From: Lewinellaceae bacterium
GTDB taxonomy: Bacteria > Bacteroidota > Bacteroidia > Chitinophagales > Saprospiraceae
DNA length: 64,000 bases
Direction: 5' to 3'
Assembly: GCA_020636445.1 (NCBI GenBank)
Contig: JACJXV010000011.1
Location: 21,978-85,977, forward strand
Made by a program: the position numbers and the translations under genes. Within the stretch, counting starts at the first letter, position 1; each line of letters starts with the position of its first letter. Below, piece after piece: positions 37,524 to 45,275 of this stretch. The notes under the pieces were generated by a model. It ran no database searches, had not been told where the DNA came from, and worked only from the letters and a program-made list of their open reading frames with translations.

Positions 37524-38600
37524 ATGAAGGTCTTTATTTACATAACCTTTCTTTTGGGATTCATCCATTGTAATGCACAACCGAGGATTCAAACACGTGA
37601 GGAAGCGGTGGCCTTACTGCACGATCTGCGGAAGATTCATACTCCGAAAGGCATTGACACCCTTGAACAAATAGAACTTAACGGTGAAAAGCAATGGATT
37701 AATATTCGCGGAAAAAATAAGTCAAACCCTATCCTGCTATTTATACACGGCGGCCCGGCCAGTCCGATGATGCCAGTCGCTTGGGCATTCCAAAATGGAT
37801 GGGAAGATTATTTTACCGTAGTGCAATGGGATCAGCGCGTTTCCGGAAAAAATTGGACTACTACGGACACCACAAAAGCAGTTGCCAACCTGAACCGGAA
37901 AATGATTGTACAAGATGGCATTGCCTTAGTACAATACTTATGTGAAAAGTTAAATCAACAGAAAGTGTTTATACTGGGCTATTCATTCGGCTCCAGGGTC
38001 GGCATAGAGTTGATATCCCTCATTCCGGAAAAGGTATTCGCTTATGTTGGTGTTGGCCAGATGTCAGGAGGAGATCAGGAAGCTTTCATCTATAACCGAT
38101 TGCTAACCCTGGCTGCTGAATCCAACAATGAATTGGCCCTGCAAGAGTTAAAAACTATCGCTCCCTACCCCAATACCGACGGGGCCAATCCTATTCGCAA
38201 GCTCCTTTTAGTGCGCAAGTGGGCGAGGTATTTTAATGGGGGTTGGTATGGCAAACCCAATTTGGATTTATTTTTTTCTCTGCCGGAATTATCGCCCGAG
38301 TACTCCGAACAGGACATTACCCGTATTGACAGCGGCAACGCCTGGGCCGCCAGAAAAATCTTACAGCAGTCGGAGGGAAATGCGTTTCCTGACACCTTTA
38401 GAACACCGATCCTGTTTTTGATGGGCCGCCATGATCTTCACACCCCTCATGACCTTGCCCTCGCTTACTTTAATAAGCTATCAGCGCCGAATAAGAAATT
38501 CATCACTTTTGAACATAGTGGCCATTTCCCCATGCTGGAAGAACCTGGCCGCTTCCTGGTCACTCTCGTCAATGAAGTTTTGCCTCTTGCAAAAGAATAA
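37524..38600 (+). CDS. Exported alpha/beta hydrolase (prolyl-aminopeptidase-like)
   Basis: A 358-residue alpha/beta hydrolase with a signal peptide ending HCNAQ. The oxyanion motif is LFIHGGPASP, as in proline iminopeptidases. The nucleophile elbow is GYSFGSRVG, the catalytic Asp is in LMGRHDLHTP and the His is in EHSGHFPMLEEP, so the triad is complete. A cap domain lies between about residues 180 and 280. Substrate unknown; related enzymes act on N-terminal proline or esters. Stands alone. Confidence 0.88.
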   Translation: MKVFIYITFLLGFIHCNAQPRIQTREEAVALLHDLRKIHTPKGIDTLEQIELNGEKQWINIRGKNKSNPILLFIHGGPASPMMPVAWAFQNGWEDYFTVVQWDQRVSGKNWTTTDTTKAVANLNRKMIVQDGIALVQYLCEKLNQQKVFILGYSFGSRVGIELISLIPEKVFAYVGVGQMSGGDQEAFIYNRLLTLAAESNNELALQELKTIAPYPNTDGANPIRKLLLVRKWARYFNGGWYGKPNLDLFFSLPELSPEYSEQDITRIDSGNAWAARKILQQSEGNAFPDTFRTPILFLMGRHDLHTPHDLALAYFNKLSAPNKKFITFEHSGHFPMLEEPGRFLVTLVNEVLPLAKE

Positions 38601-39163
38601 AACCGATTCTTATTGTCGCTGGCATTCTTCTGTTAGCATAACCCACCCTATTAAACTTTCCAAACCAGGCTTGCCCAGCTTGCCCTTACTCAGGGTATGT
38701 ATATAACTGTGAAGTGGTGATAAAAGCCTCTTTCTATCGCCCATTTGGGAAATGATCTTCCCCATTATACCCGGAATACCAATTAATGGCCTTACCTTCG
38801 GGCAGCTCCGCTGCAGCCGGCATTCACCCAACGCTGCTGAAAGACCCTAACTTTATCCAAAAATGTAATACTACCTAATTGCTCCCTTGACGGGGAGTAA
38901 TGAGCAGTTCGCAAGACTGGTTACGTGACTATTTTTTTTCAAACCATCAATATTTGTAACTATTTAGGTCCAAAATAAATATTGATAATCAGCAAGTTGG
39001 GAATTTTAACTAATATGAAACACCTTGAAATGGTGATTTCATCATTGTGTAAAATTCTGTTTTTCAGATTATTAATTTTTGATCAAAAAATGGCAATTCC
39101 ATAACTCATTGATAATCAAAACAAACACCACCTAAATAGTTACCAATATTTTAGCTAAAGGAT
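38601..39163. other. 563-bp region upstream of the desaturase gene
   Basis: No gene. The first part carries CTTGCCCAGCTTGCCC and CAGGGTATG (about 38667-38698), a variant of the sequence duplicated at 60754 and 61960. The second part (38940-39160) is very AT-rich and bracketed by a 21-bp inverted repeat. Confidence 0.55.
38949..39150. repeat. 21-bp inverted repeat bracketing a 202-bp AT-rich leader
   Basis: The left end holds TTGTAACTATTTAGGT (ends 38969) and the right end ACCTAAATAGTTACCAA (starts 39130). The two 21-mers match as inverted copies with one mismatch. Inside, ATTGATAATC occurs twice. The element ends 13 bp before the desaturase ATG. It may be a MITE-like insertion or a pair of operator sites. 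Confidence 0.7.
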
Positions 39164-40234
39164 ATGAAAACATTAGAAGCTATTCACGATCCCACCTTTA
39201 CAGGCCGGGATGATTACTCACCCCTAGATCGTTTTTTCATCTCGCTGATCCGCGATGAACGCGACCTGCCTTTTGTTTACCTGACCCTGAAGATCACCCT
39301 GATCATGATTCCGATCGGTTTGGGGATGTACTTTACTTCGGGTTGGTGGTTCGCCCTGCTAGCCATCACCTATTTCGTGGTCAATAACTTCGTCTTCAAA
39401 GGACCTTTCGGACTGATGCTCCACTGCACCAGTCACAGAAAGTGGTTTAAAGCCGAATTGGAGGGTTTAAATAAATACCTCCCCTGGGTAGTAGGCCCCT
39501 TTTTCGGACAATCCCCCGAGACCTACTACAGTCACCACATCCATATGCATCATTCGGAAAACAACCTGCCGGATGATCTGAGCTCAACCATGTACTACCA
39601 ACGGGATAGTTTCAAAGACTGGTTTCGGTATTTCTGGGCTTTTTTCACCAGAGCCATTATTGACCTGATCAACTATTTCATCAAAAGAGATCGCAAGAAC
39701 CTGGCCCGCAAAGTCGCCCTCGGCGAGTATCTATTCATCGGGATGGTGATAGGCCTGTCTTTTGTAGATTTCTGGGCCACGTTTATGGTCTTTGTCCTGC
39801 CCTTTATTCTTTCCAGAATCATAATGATGATGGGCAACTGGTCGCAGCATAGTTTCGTAGATCCAGCCGACCCGGGTAATCCTTTTTACAACAGCATTAC
39901 CTGCATTAACCATAAATACAACCACAAATGTTGGAACGATGGTTACCATATCAGCCACCATCAACGCCCACACATGCACTGGACGGAACATCCGATCTAC
40001 TTCCAGAAGACCATTGATGATTATGCCAAACATCAGGCGCTAATCTTTGATGGCCTCGATTTTCTGGGTGTGTTTTTCAACCTGATGCGGGGTCGCTATG
40101 ATGTACTGGCAGACCATCTGGTTAATGTCAATAATATGTTCAAAGACAAAGAAGAAGCTATTGCAGTCATGAAACGCCGCACCCAGCGCTTTGCCGACAA
40201 CTGGCAACCGGAAGTAGCCATGGCGATGGCGTAA
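39164..40234 (+). CDS. Membrane fatty acid desaturase
   Basis: A 356-residue membrane desaturase/hydroxylase. Three His clusters that hold the di-iron site are present: HCTSHRKW (about residue 86), HHIHMHHSENN (about 124) and the C-terminal YHISHHQRPHMHW (about 265), plus NHKYNHKCWNDG. Four or more membrane helices are visible. It should introduce a double bond or hydroxyl into acyl or carotenoid-like chains; the exact regiochemistry cannot be told. Followed by a perfect palindromic terminator. The AT-rich 202-bp element in front may control it, for example by temperature or lipid state, which is an inference. Confidence 0.88.
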   Translation: MKTLEAIHDPTFTGRDDYSPLDRFFISLIRDERDLPFVYLTLKITLIMIPIGLGMYFTSGWWFALLAITYFVVNNFVFKGPFGLMLHCTSHRKWFKAELEGLNKYLPWVVGPFFGQSPETYYSHHIHMHHSENNLPDDLSSTMYYQRDSFKDWFRYFWAFFTRAIIDLINYFIKRDRKNLARKVALGEYLFIGMVIGLSFVDFWATFMVFVLPFILSRIIMMMGNWSQHSFVDPADPGNPFYNSITCINHKYNHKCWNDGYHISHHQRPHMHWTEHPIYFQKTIDDYAKHQALIFDGLDFLGVFFNLMRGRYDVLADHLVNVNNMFKDKEEAIAVMKRRTQRFADNWQPEVAMAMA

Positions 40235-40283
40235 TGCCTGAAGACCTGATGTATTAGCGTTTGGGAGACCTCCCATCGGTGCC

Positions 40284-40315
40284 AAAGCCTAAGGATCAGC
40301 TGATCCTTAGGCTTT
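40284..40315. terminator. Perfect 32-bp palindromic terminator after the desaturase gene
   Basis: AAAGCCTAAGGATCAG and its exact reverse complement make a 32-bp palindrome with the TTT end and GTTTATTT after it; it may act in both directions. Confidence 0.85.
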
Positions 40316-40341
40316 GTTTATTTAATTCCAGCCTGTAGACA

Positions 40342-40503
40342 CGATCTGAAGATCGCTAGGTCGCAGGCCGGGCGAGAGTCGGAAGACTCTCGCCAACCGT
40401 CGGAAGACTCTCGCCAACCGTCGGAAGACTCTCGCCAACTGTTCTTTGTTAGAGGTAATCTTCAGATTGCCGCCAGCACCAATCCCGGCGATCTTCAGAT
40501 CGC
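40342..40503. repeat. Composite REP/BIME-like repeat upstream of the RAYT gene
   Basis: Order: palindrome CGATCTGAAGATCG; hairpin GGCGAGAGTC-GGAA-GACTCTCGCC at 40371-40394 followed by CAAC; two more tandem half units of GGAAGACTCTCGCCAAC; hairpin GGTAATCTTCAGATTGCC preceded by GTTAGA; and a closing GCGATCTTCAGATCGC. The same order occurs downstream of the transposase at 41205-41346. Outer palindromes face each other, as in a bacterial interspersed mosaic element. Confidence 0.9.
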
Positions 40504-40616
40504 TTTTCCAAGTGCATAGCCGCTTGCTTTTCTCAAAAACAACCCTCCTAAACAAGGTACAACACGTATTTAACTGTCCAGCATCACTAAAAAAATCGAG
40601 TGATTTTAGCTCAAAA

Positions 40617-41177
40617 ATGGCTGGCTATCGCATCCTTCATCAAGGTGATTTGCATTTTGTAACCCTAACCATAACTGGTTGGATAGATCTTTTCACCCGC
40701 CAGTGCTACCGGGATATTGTAATCGACAACCTCCGTTATTGCCAAGCCCGGAAGGGCCTACAGGTCTTTGCTTTTGTGATTATGAGTAACCATATCCATT
40801 TAATTGTTCAGGCTAATGCCCCAGCAAAGCTTTCAGCTGTCCTAAGAGATTTTAAAAAATATACTGCCGTTAAGTTTCTTGAAGCTATTCGCGAAAAACC
40901 CGAAAGTCGGCATGAATGGATACTCAGTTATATGGCTCTCCATGCGATGCGTACAAAGCGATCCGGTAATTACCAGGTATGGATTAATGGAAATGCCCCC
41001 ATTCAACTTGTAAGTCCCGCTTTCATCGTTCAAAAACTAAATTACATTCATTACAATCCTGTTAAAGCAGGGATAGTTGAAAAGCCAGAGGATTACATTT
41101 ATAGCAGTGCATCGAATTATATTCAAGGTAAAGGCATTCTTAATGTTACCGTGCTGGATGTTGTGCATTTGAGGTAA
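40617..41177 (+). CDS. REP-associated tyrosine transposase (RAYT, Y1/HUH family)
   Basis: A 186-residue IS200/IS605-type Y1 transposase of the REP-associated group. Visible are HQGDLHFVTLTITGWIDLF, the HUH metal motif in VIMSNHIHLIVQ, and the C-terminal region FIVQKLNYIHYNPVKAGIV with the expected catalytic Tyr in the helix after HUH, then EDYIYSSASNY. The frame is intact and of normal length. Start chosen at MAGYRILHQG; the frame is open 57 codons upstream only because it runs through the repeat. It is bracketed by two nearly identical composite palindromic repeats, which RAYTs are known to bind and mobilise. Confidence 0.92.
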   Translation: MAGYRILHQGDLHFVTLTITGWIDLFTRQCYRDIVIDNLRYCQARKGLQVFAFVIMSNHIHLIVQANAPAKLSAVLRDFKKYTAVKFLEAIREKPESRHEWILSYMALHAMRTKRSGNYQVWINGNAPIQLVSPAFIVQKLNYIHYNPVKAGIVEKPEDYIYSSASNYIQGKGILNVTVLDVVHLR

Positions 41178-41204
41178 TACGGGTGAAACGTTTTATGTCT
41201 TCTT

Positions 41205-41346
41205 CGATCTGGAGATCGCCAGGTTACAGGCCGGGCGAGAGTCGGAAGACTCTCGCCAACCGTCGGAAGACTCTCGCCAACAATTCTTTGTTAGCGGTAA
41301 TCTTCAGATTGCCGCCGGCACCAATCCCGGCAACCTTCAGATCGCC
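41205..41346. repeat. Composite REP/BIME-like repeat downstream of the RAYT gene
   Basis: Same modules in the same order and orientation as at 40342-40503: CGATCTGGAGATCG, hairpin GGCGAGAGTC-GGAA-GACTCTCGCC, one further GGAAGACTCTCGCCAAC unit instead of two, then TTAGCGGTAATCTTCAG, ATTGCCGCC and a closing ACCTTCAGATCGCC with one base changed. Being direct repeats, the two could recombine and remove the transposase. Confidence 0.9.
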
Positions 41347-41606
41347 CGCCAGGAATCGGAATACTTACTTACCACCACCAGCACCGACAGCCTGTCTAAT
41401 ACAAACAGCAGAGAAGTTTGTGATAAAAAAGCTTCTTAAGCTAAAATTCAACTGCTTAATAATCTGACAATCAATATATTATAAGCATGCTACATTTTTG
41501 CTATGCTGCGCGACGATATTGATACCTCGTCAGCCGGTGATACCCCCATCTTTGTTTCATCACCGCAACCAACAACATTTGTTAAACACCAACAATACCC
41601 TATTTC
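41347..41606. promoter_or_regulatory. Leader of the first cupin gene with a -7-like box
   Basis: Non-coding. CATCTTTG at 41547-41554, 53 bp before the ATG, matches seven of eight positions of TAnnTTTG and is preceded by CCCC. The same CCCCCATCTTTGT string occurs before the YceI gene (63256-63268). Confidence 0.35.
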
Positions 41607-42083
41607 ATGAACACAACAACTGTAATCAACCCGATCATTTCGCTTCCGGGTGCGGGGCCTAAGCTGAGTGTTTTAGGCGTGGAAGTTTACTTTAAAGCGA
41701 AAGTTTCGCAAACCAATGGCCTGTGGTCCATGATAGAATATCACTTACCTCCCTCGCCCATGAGCCCCCCTTTGCATTACCACAAAGAGATGCAGGAAAT
41801 TTTTTACGTACTGGAAGGGCAATTACAATTTACGTTGGAAGGGGAAATTATTAATGCACCTGCAGGCTCACTGGTTATGATTCCTGCCGGCGCAGTGCAC
41901 ACCTTTCGCAATGGCAGTGACCAATTGGCCAAATTCCAGGTCTGGTTTTCTCCTGGTGGATTCGAACAGTATTTCCTGGACATGCAGGAACTCATTGCAA
42001 GCGAACCTACCTGGCCTCCACAGGATATGAGTATTGTATTTGCGCTTTTGGCTAAACACGACACTTTTCCACCGGAGCATTAA
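41607..42083 (+). CDS. Cupin-domain protein
   Basis: A 158-residue single-domain cupin. Motif 1 is PPLHYHKEMQEIFYVLEG, with metal ligands H-x-H and Glu, and motif 2 is PAGAVHTFRNGSD with the last His. These give a complete 3-His/1-Glu metal site. The C-terminal 40 residues are helical. Function unknown; cupins of this type range from isomerases and dioxygenases to sensors. Followed by a short REP-like hairpin at 42111-42134. Confidence 0.85.
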   Translation: MNTTTVINPIISLPGAGPKLSVLGVEVYFKAKVSQTNGLWSMIEYHLPPSPMSPPLHYHKEMQEIFYVLEGQLQFTLEGEIINAPAGSLVMIPAGAVHTFRNGSDQLAKFQVWFSPGGFEQYFLDMQELIASEPTWPPQDMSIVFALLAKHDTFPPEH

Positions 42084-42110
42084 GCCGGGCTAAGGGCAAT
42101 TACAAACCGA

Positions 42111-42134
42111 AGCGGGAGCATGAAGGCTCCCGCT
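42111..42134. repeat. Single REP-like hairpin after the cupin gene
   Basis: AGCGGGAGC and GCTCCCGCT (perfect 9-bp stem) with loop ATGAAG, followed by AAC. The layout (stem, GAAG, stem, AAC) is the same as GGCGAGAGTC-GGAA-GACTCTCGCC-AAC next to the RAYT gene, with different stem bases. It may also serve as a transcript end. Confidence 0.7.
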
Positions 42135-42265
42135 AACCGGGATTCGAGACCCTGGACTTGGAAAATCAGCAACCATTTTGTGACTTTCAGTCCTGTACTG
42201 ACAAAAGATATTTTAACTGTATTCCTTTTGAGAACACCATTCATTCACATAAAACACCAAACGTC

Positions 42266-42667
42266 ATGATTAAGAAAATTGCATTGGCAACCCTTGGAGG
42301 TACTGTTGTTGGTTCACTGGTAGGTGGGCTTATTTTTGCCGGGCTCTTTGGCCAAAAGATGGAACAATGGATGCAGGAAAATGCTGGCTGCCTCAAAGAA
42401 ATGAATGCCATGGGAGCTATCATCCCCAGTGTTGTCATCTCCCTTTTTGTTTCCATCCTTTTATACCAAATGGGGATCAACAACTTCAAGCGCGGAGCGA
42501 TTGCTGGTGCCTGGATTACCTTCTTTACGGTATTGTGGTTTGGCCTTTGGACTGCCGCTACCTTTACGGCCTATACTTGGGATTGGCTGCCCTTGGATGT
42601 ACTCGGCAATACAGCTACCGGTGCCATCGCTGGAGGTGCCATTGGCTGGATTCTGGGAAAGGCTTAA
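42266..42667 (+). CDS. Hypothetical membrane protein, four helices
   Basis: A 133-residue protein with about four membrane helices: ALATLGGTVVGSLVGGLIFA, IIPSVVISLFVSILLYQM, GAWITFFTVLWFGLWTAATF and a Gly-rich last helix NTATGAIAGGAIGWILGKA. The small-residue GxxxG pattern suggests close helix packing. No family recognised with confidence. Start placed at MIKKIALATLGG; the frame is open 36 codons upstream without features. Confidence 0.7.
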   Translation: MIKKIALATLGGTVVGSLVGGLIFAGLFGQKMEQWMQENAGCLKEMNAMGAIIPSVVISLFVSILLYQMGINNFKRGAIAGAWITFFTVLWFGLWTAATFTAYTWDWLPLDVLGNTATGAIAGGAIGWILGKA

Positions 42668-42685
42668 GCTCCGTTTCCCGAGGCG

Positions 42686-42720
42686 CTATACCGGCAGATA
42701 GGACTTATCTGCCGGTATAG
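42686..42720. terminator. Hairpin terminator after the four-helix protein gene
   Basis: CTATACCGGCAGATA with TATCTGCCGGTATAG, a perfect 15-bp stem with a five-base loop, 19 bp after the stop. Followed by TTCCTGTTAATTTTTT. Confidence 0.75.
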
Positions 42721-42759
42721 TTCCTGTTAATTTTTTCCTAAAACCCTAAACTATTTACC

Positions 42760-43335
42760 ATGAAAACCTACTCCTATCCTGAAGTTGGCTGGATGAAAGA
42801 ACGGTTCCAGGTACTTCTGATCGATGAACATACTTGTACATTTGACTGGACTATTGAACCAGGAGGTAGTGTTCCGGAGCATTGTCACCAGGAAAGCGAT
42901 GAACATTTTACCATAATCTCCGGAGCGCTCTCCATGTGTATTGCCGGCCAATGGACCCCGATACAGGATGGTGGCTCGCTGACTATTCCCCGAATGACTT
43001 ATCACAGTTTACGGAATAGCACTTCCCAGCCCGTCATTTGTCGGGTTAGCTTTACTCCTGTTGTCGATCAGGGAAAATTCTTTCAGATCTTGTTTTTCCT
43101 AAAGCACCTAAATCCCAAGGACCCAATGGCCCTTTTCAAAGCCTTATACATTAGTGACCAGCTAAACTACCGGGAGTTCAGCACCCCGAAAGGGAGCACG
43201 AGAACAATAATGGTTGGAATCCTGCGAACTTTCCGCCTATTTGCTCCGCTAACGGGATGGAATAAACTGATTCGGAAATTTGTCCAGCATCAACACTCCG
43301 GAGAAGGCTCCGACACCTATACTACCGCAGCGTAA
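42760..43335 (+). CDS. Cupin-domain protein with C-terminal extension
   Basis: A 191-residue protein. The first 100 residues form a cupin with motif 1 VPEHCHQESDEHFTIISG (His-x-His and Glu-His ligands) and motif 2 PRMTYHSLRNST. The remaining 90 residues (FFQILFFLKHLNPKDPMALF to the end) are helical with a hydrophobic stretch GILRTFRLFAPLTGW. The role is unknown. The second cupin within 1.2 kb, but the two are not similar enough to be recent duplicates. Confidence 0.82.
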   Translation: MKTYSYPEVGWMKERFQVLLIDEHTCTFDWTIEPGGSVPEHCHQESDEHFTIISGALSMCIAGQWTPIQDGGSLTIPRMTYHSLRNSTSQPVICRVSFTPVVDQGKFFQILFFLKHLNPKDPMALFKALYISDQLNYREFSTPKGSTRTIMVGILRTFRLFAPLTGWNKLIRKFVQHQHSGEGSDTYTTAA

Positions 43336-43347
43336 GGTAAGGATAGG

Positions 43348-43695
43348 TTACTCTTTTTTTCGCTTACTGGATTTTGCCTTTGGGTTGAATGCTAGACAAA
43401 GCTTTACCCATGCCGCCAGGTCTTCTTCCCGGTCAACACCCTCAGGCTCCACAAAAACATATCCTTTCATGGGGCGCCCGGTAAAATCCATTTCCCGGGC
43501 GCCCGGTTTTTGTAAGGCAACCTCATATATCTCAGGGTCAATACGGGCCATCAGGTTATCCCCAACCACGCCTACGCACATTTTATCCTCAACCAAAAAG
43601 GTGAGCCCCCCCATCATCCGCTTTTCGGTAAAGACAGCCCGTTGGACCTGCAACGACCGGCGAATACGCTCGGCCAGGAATTCATCGTAAGCCAT
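43348..43695 (-). CDS. TfoX N-terminal domain protein
   Basis: A 115-residue protein matching the TfoX N-terminal domain: FTEKRMMGGLTFLVEDKMCVGVVGDNLMARI, then MDFTGRPMKGYVFVEPEG. Stand-alone proteins of this domain are common and usually not competence regulators. The start is set at MAYDEFLAERI. The frame stays open 20 codons upstream only because it runs through a (GTTTATGGGG)4 tract that would encode an NPI repeat. Confidence 0.85.
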   Translation of the reverse strand: MAYDEFLAERIRRSLQVQRAVFTEKRMMGGLTFLVEDKMCVGVVGDNLMARIDPEIYEVALQKPGAREMDFTGRPMKGYVFVEPEGVDREEDLAAWVKLCLAFNPKAKSSKRKKE

Positions 43696-43702
43696 GTTTA
43701 AC

Positions 43703-43829
43703 AGGTTTATGGGGTTTATGGGGTTTATGGGGTTTATGGGGTTAAAATAAACCATATAAACTTAGCGAACGACAGTGAGCGACATAAACCCCATAAACCA
43801 GGTGAGCATCGCGAACCATGTAAACCCTA
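43703..43829. repeat. Modular ATAAAC-repeat locus 3 with a 10-bp tandem repeat
   Basis: Four or more copies of GTTTATGGGG (43704-43742), then ATAAACC, a unit with TTAGCGAACGACAGTGAGCG, and ATAAACCAGGTGAGC with ATCGCGAACC. The array is degenerate compared with the other four loci and lies between two minus-strand genes, reaching the stop of the DksA-like frame. Confidence 0.75.
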
Positions 43830-44155
43830 TCGCGCATGCGTCACACAATAGGGGCTCTGCGGCATCAACAACATGCGTTTCACCCGAATAGGCGCACCAC
43901 ACTTCCGACAGCAACCAAACCCCGATTCTCCTATCTGGCTCAACATCGCTTCCAAATTTTCTAGCTTCTGCCTGGCTTCGCGTAATACCGATTCCGTAAC
44001 ACTGCTATTTACGATGGAATCCATCCGGGAAATACGGCCAATGGCATTAACCGGGCTAACCGGTGGGGCATTTCTTCGTAGGCGATAATCTTTTTGCGGG
44101 TCTTCGCAATTTCGGTGGCAAAAGCCTCCCGAAGTTCCTTTTCAAATGCTTCCAT
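43827..44155 (-). pseudogene. DksA/TraR zinc-finger-like protein, frameshifted
   Basis: The first part, from ATG 44155, reads MEAFEKELREAFATEIAKTR then KKIIAYEEM, the usual start of Bacteroidota TraR/DksA proteins, but soon runs to a stop. The second part continues in another frame as PPVSPVNAIGRISRMDSIVN and on to LEAMLSQIGESGFGCCRKCG, then CVTHAR. The frame changes near 44064-44071 in a GGTGGGGCAT run. The finger keeps CRKCG and a final CVTHAR in place of the second CxxC, so it is a variant zinc finger. Two small frames or a sequencing error are the alternatives. Confidence 0.75.
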
Positions 44156-44271
44156 CGTTTTTCTTTTGGGTCAGCTTGGATAAGATATCCCTCTTTTGTG
44201 GGAAATGCAACAATTGGGGTGGCGACCGGGGGGGGTAGCGAGAACCCCAAAAGTACCAAAGCTCGGTAGAT

Positions 44272-44328
44272 GCGATCTGAAGATCATCAGTTTACGGGCC
44301 GGGCGAGAGTCGGAAGACTCTCGCCAAC
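44272..44328. repeat. REP/BIME-like repeat, solitary copy
   Basis: GCGATCTGAAGATC, then GGGCC and the hairpin GGCGAGAGTC-GGAA-GACTCTCGCC (44302-44325) followed by AAC. Same modules as the first half of the RAYT flanks. Confidence 0.85.
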
Positions 44329-44366
44329 CTTGTGGCCATAGGGGCTAGTGAAAATCTGGTGCTGTT

Positions 44367-44735
44367 TTATTTCCGGAAGATAAAATATACCGCAAGGACC
44401 AGGCAGACGAAGCCAGCCAGGTGATTCCAGCGAAAGGCTTCCTGCCGGAAAGCCAACAAGGAAAACGCCGTAAACACAGCCAGAGTGATCACCTCCTGGA
44501 TAACTTTTAGCTCTACCAGGGTAAAGGTGCCACCATTCTCCCGGTAACCGAAGCGATTAGCAGGCACCTGGAAACAGTACTCAAAAAAGGCAATTCCCCA
44601 ACTGATTAGAATAATGCCAATCAGACCTACTCCCTCCAGCATTTTGAACGATTTAAACTTCAAATGCCCATACCAGGCTAAGGTCATAAACGTATTGGAT
44701 AATAACAGCAACCCTATTGTCTGCCAAGCTTTCAT
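44367..44735 (-). CDS. DUF486 membrane protein (DMT superfamily)
   Basis: A 122-residue protein with four membrane helices that matches DUF486: LLLLSNTFMTLAWYGHLKF, ILISWGIAFFEYCFQVPANR, FGYRENGGTFTLVELKVIQE and FVCLVLAVYFIFRK. DUF486 is a small drug/metabolite-transporter-like family without a known substrate. The frame is open 30 codons upstream; the Met before KAWQTIG matches family starts. Confidence 0.85.
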   Translation of the reverse strand: MKAWQTIGLLLLSNTFMTLAWYGHLKFKSFKMLEGVGLIGIILISWGIAFFEYCFQVPANRFGYRENGGTFTLVELKVIQEVITLAVFTAFSLLAFRQEAFRWNHLAGFVCLVLAVYFIFRK

Positions 44736-44905
44736 AGTCATCCCGTTTTCCCGGAAAATTAGCATTTTCCTTCCTGGGTATAACCATACCGAAGGCCGTT
44801 GTTTGGAAGGAGAATAAACCCCCACTATGTCGCCCTCCGAACAAGCGGGATCATCCCATTTGCCAGCTCCAGGAGAAAATCGTACTTTTTCGCAAAGTGT
44901 ACCCT

Positions 44906-45262
44906 ATGGCACGGAATTTCTACTTCCTGTTTTTACTCATCCTTTTTGCAGGCGGATGTAGCAACGTATCCTTTTCAGATACTACTGAGGTTACGCCACG
45001 CCCTTTCGTTCAGTTCGAAGCACGGGTGGGGAGTGATTTCCCCGGTATAGCCCGGATGGTTAACCAATCGGCCGGCATGGTTCGGTATGAATGGGCGTTT
45101 GGTTATTTGACCCCCGAGGGAAAAATTGCGGGCAGCACCCTGGCCAATCCAATCGTTCTCTTCCCGGCGAATGGCAGCTATACTGTTGAATTAACCGGAA
45201 TAGCCCAGGATAGCTCCCGACAATCTTTGCAGCAACGCATCACCATTTCTTCACACCCGTAG
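44906..45262 (+). CDS. Small lipoprotein with PKD-like fold
   Basis: A 118-residue protein with a lipoprotein signal ending LFAGGC (Cys18). The mature part reads FVQFEARVGSDFPG, MVRYEWAFGYLTPEGK and GSYTVELTGIAQDSS, the pattern of a PKD or similar beta-sandwich. Function unknown. Overlaps nothing and ends 13 bp before the next gene on the same strand, so the two are probably co-transcribed. Confidence 0.7.
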   Translation: MARNFYFLFLLILFAGGCSNVSFSDTTEVTPRPFVQFEARVGSDFPGIARMVNQSAGMVRYEWAFGYLTPEGKIAGSTLANPIVLFPANGSYTVELTGIAQDSSRQSLQQRITISSHP

Positions 45263-45275
45263 TCCGTTAACCTCC

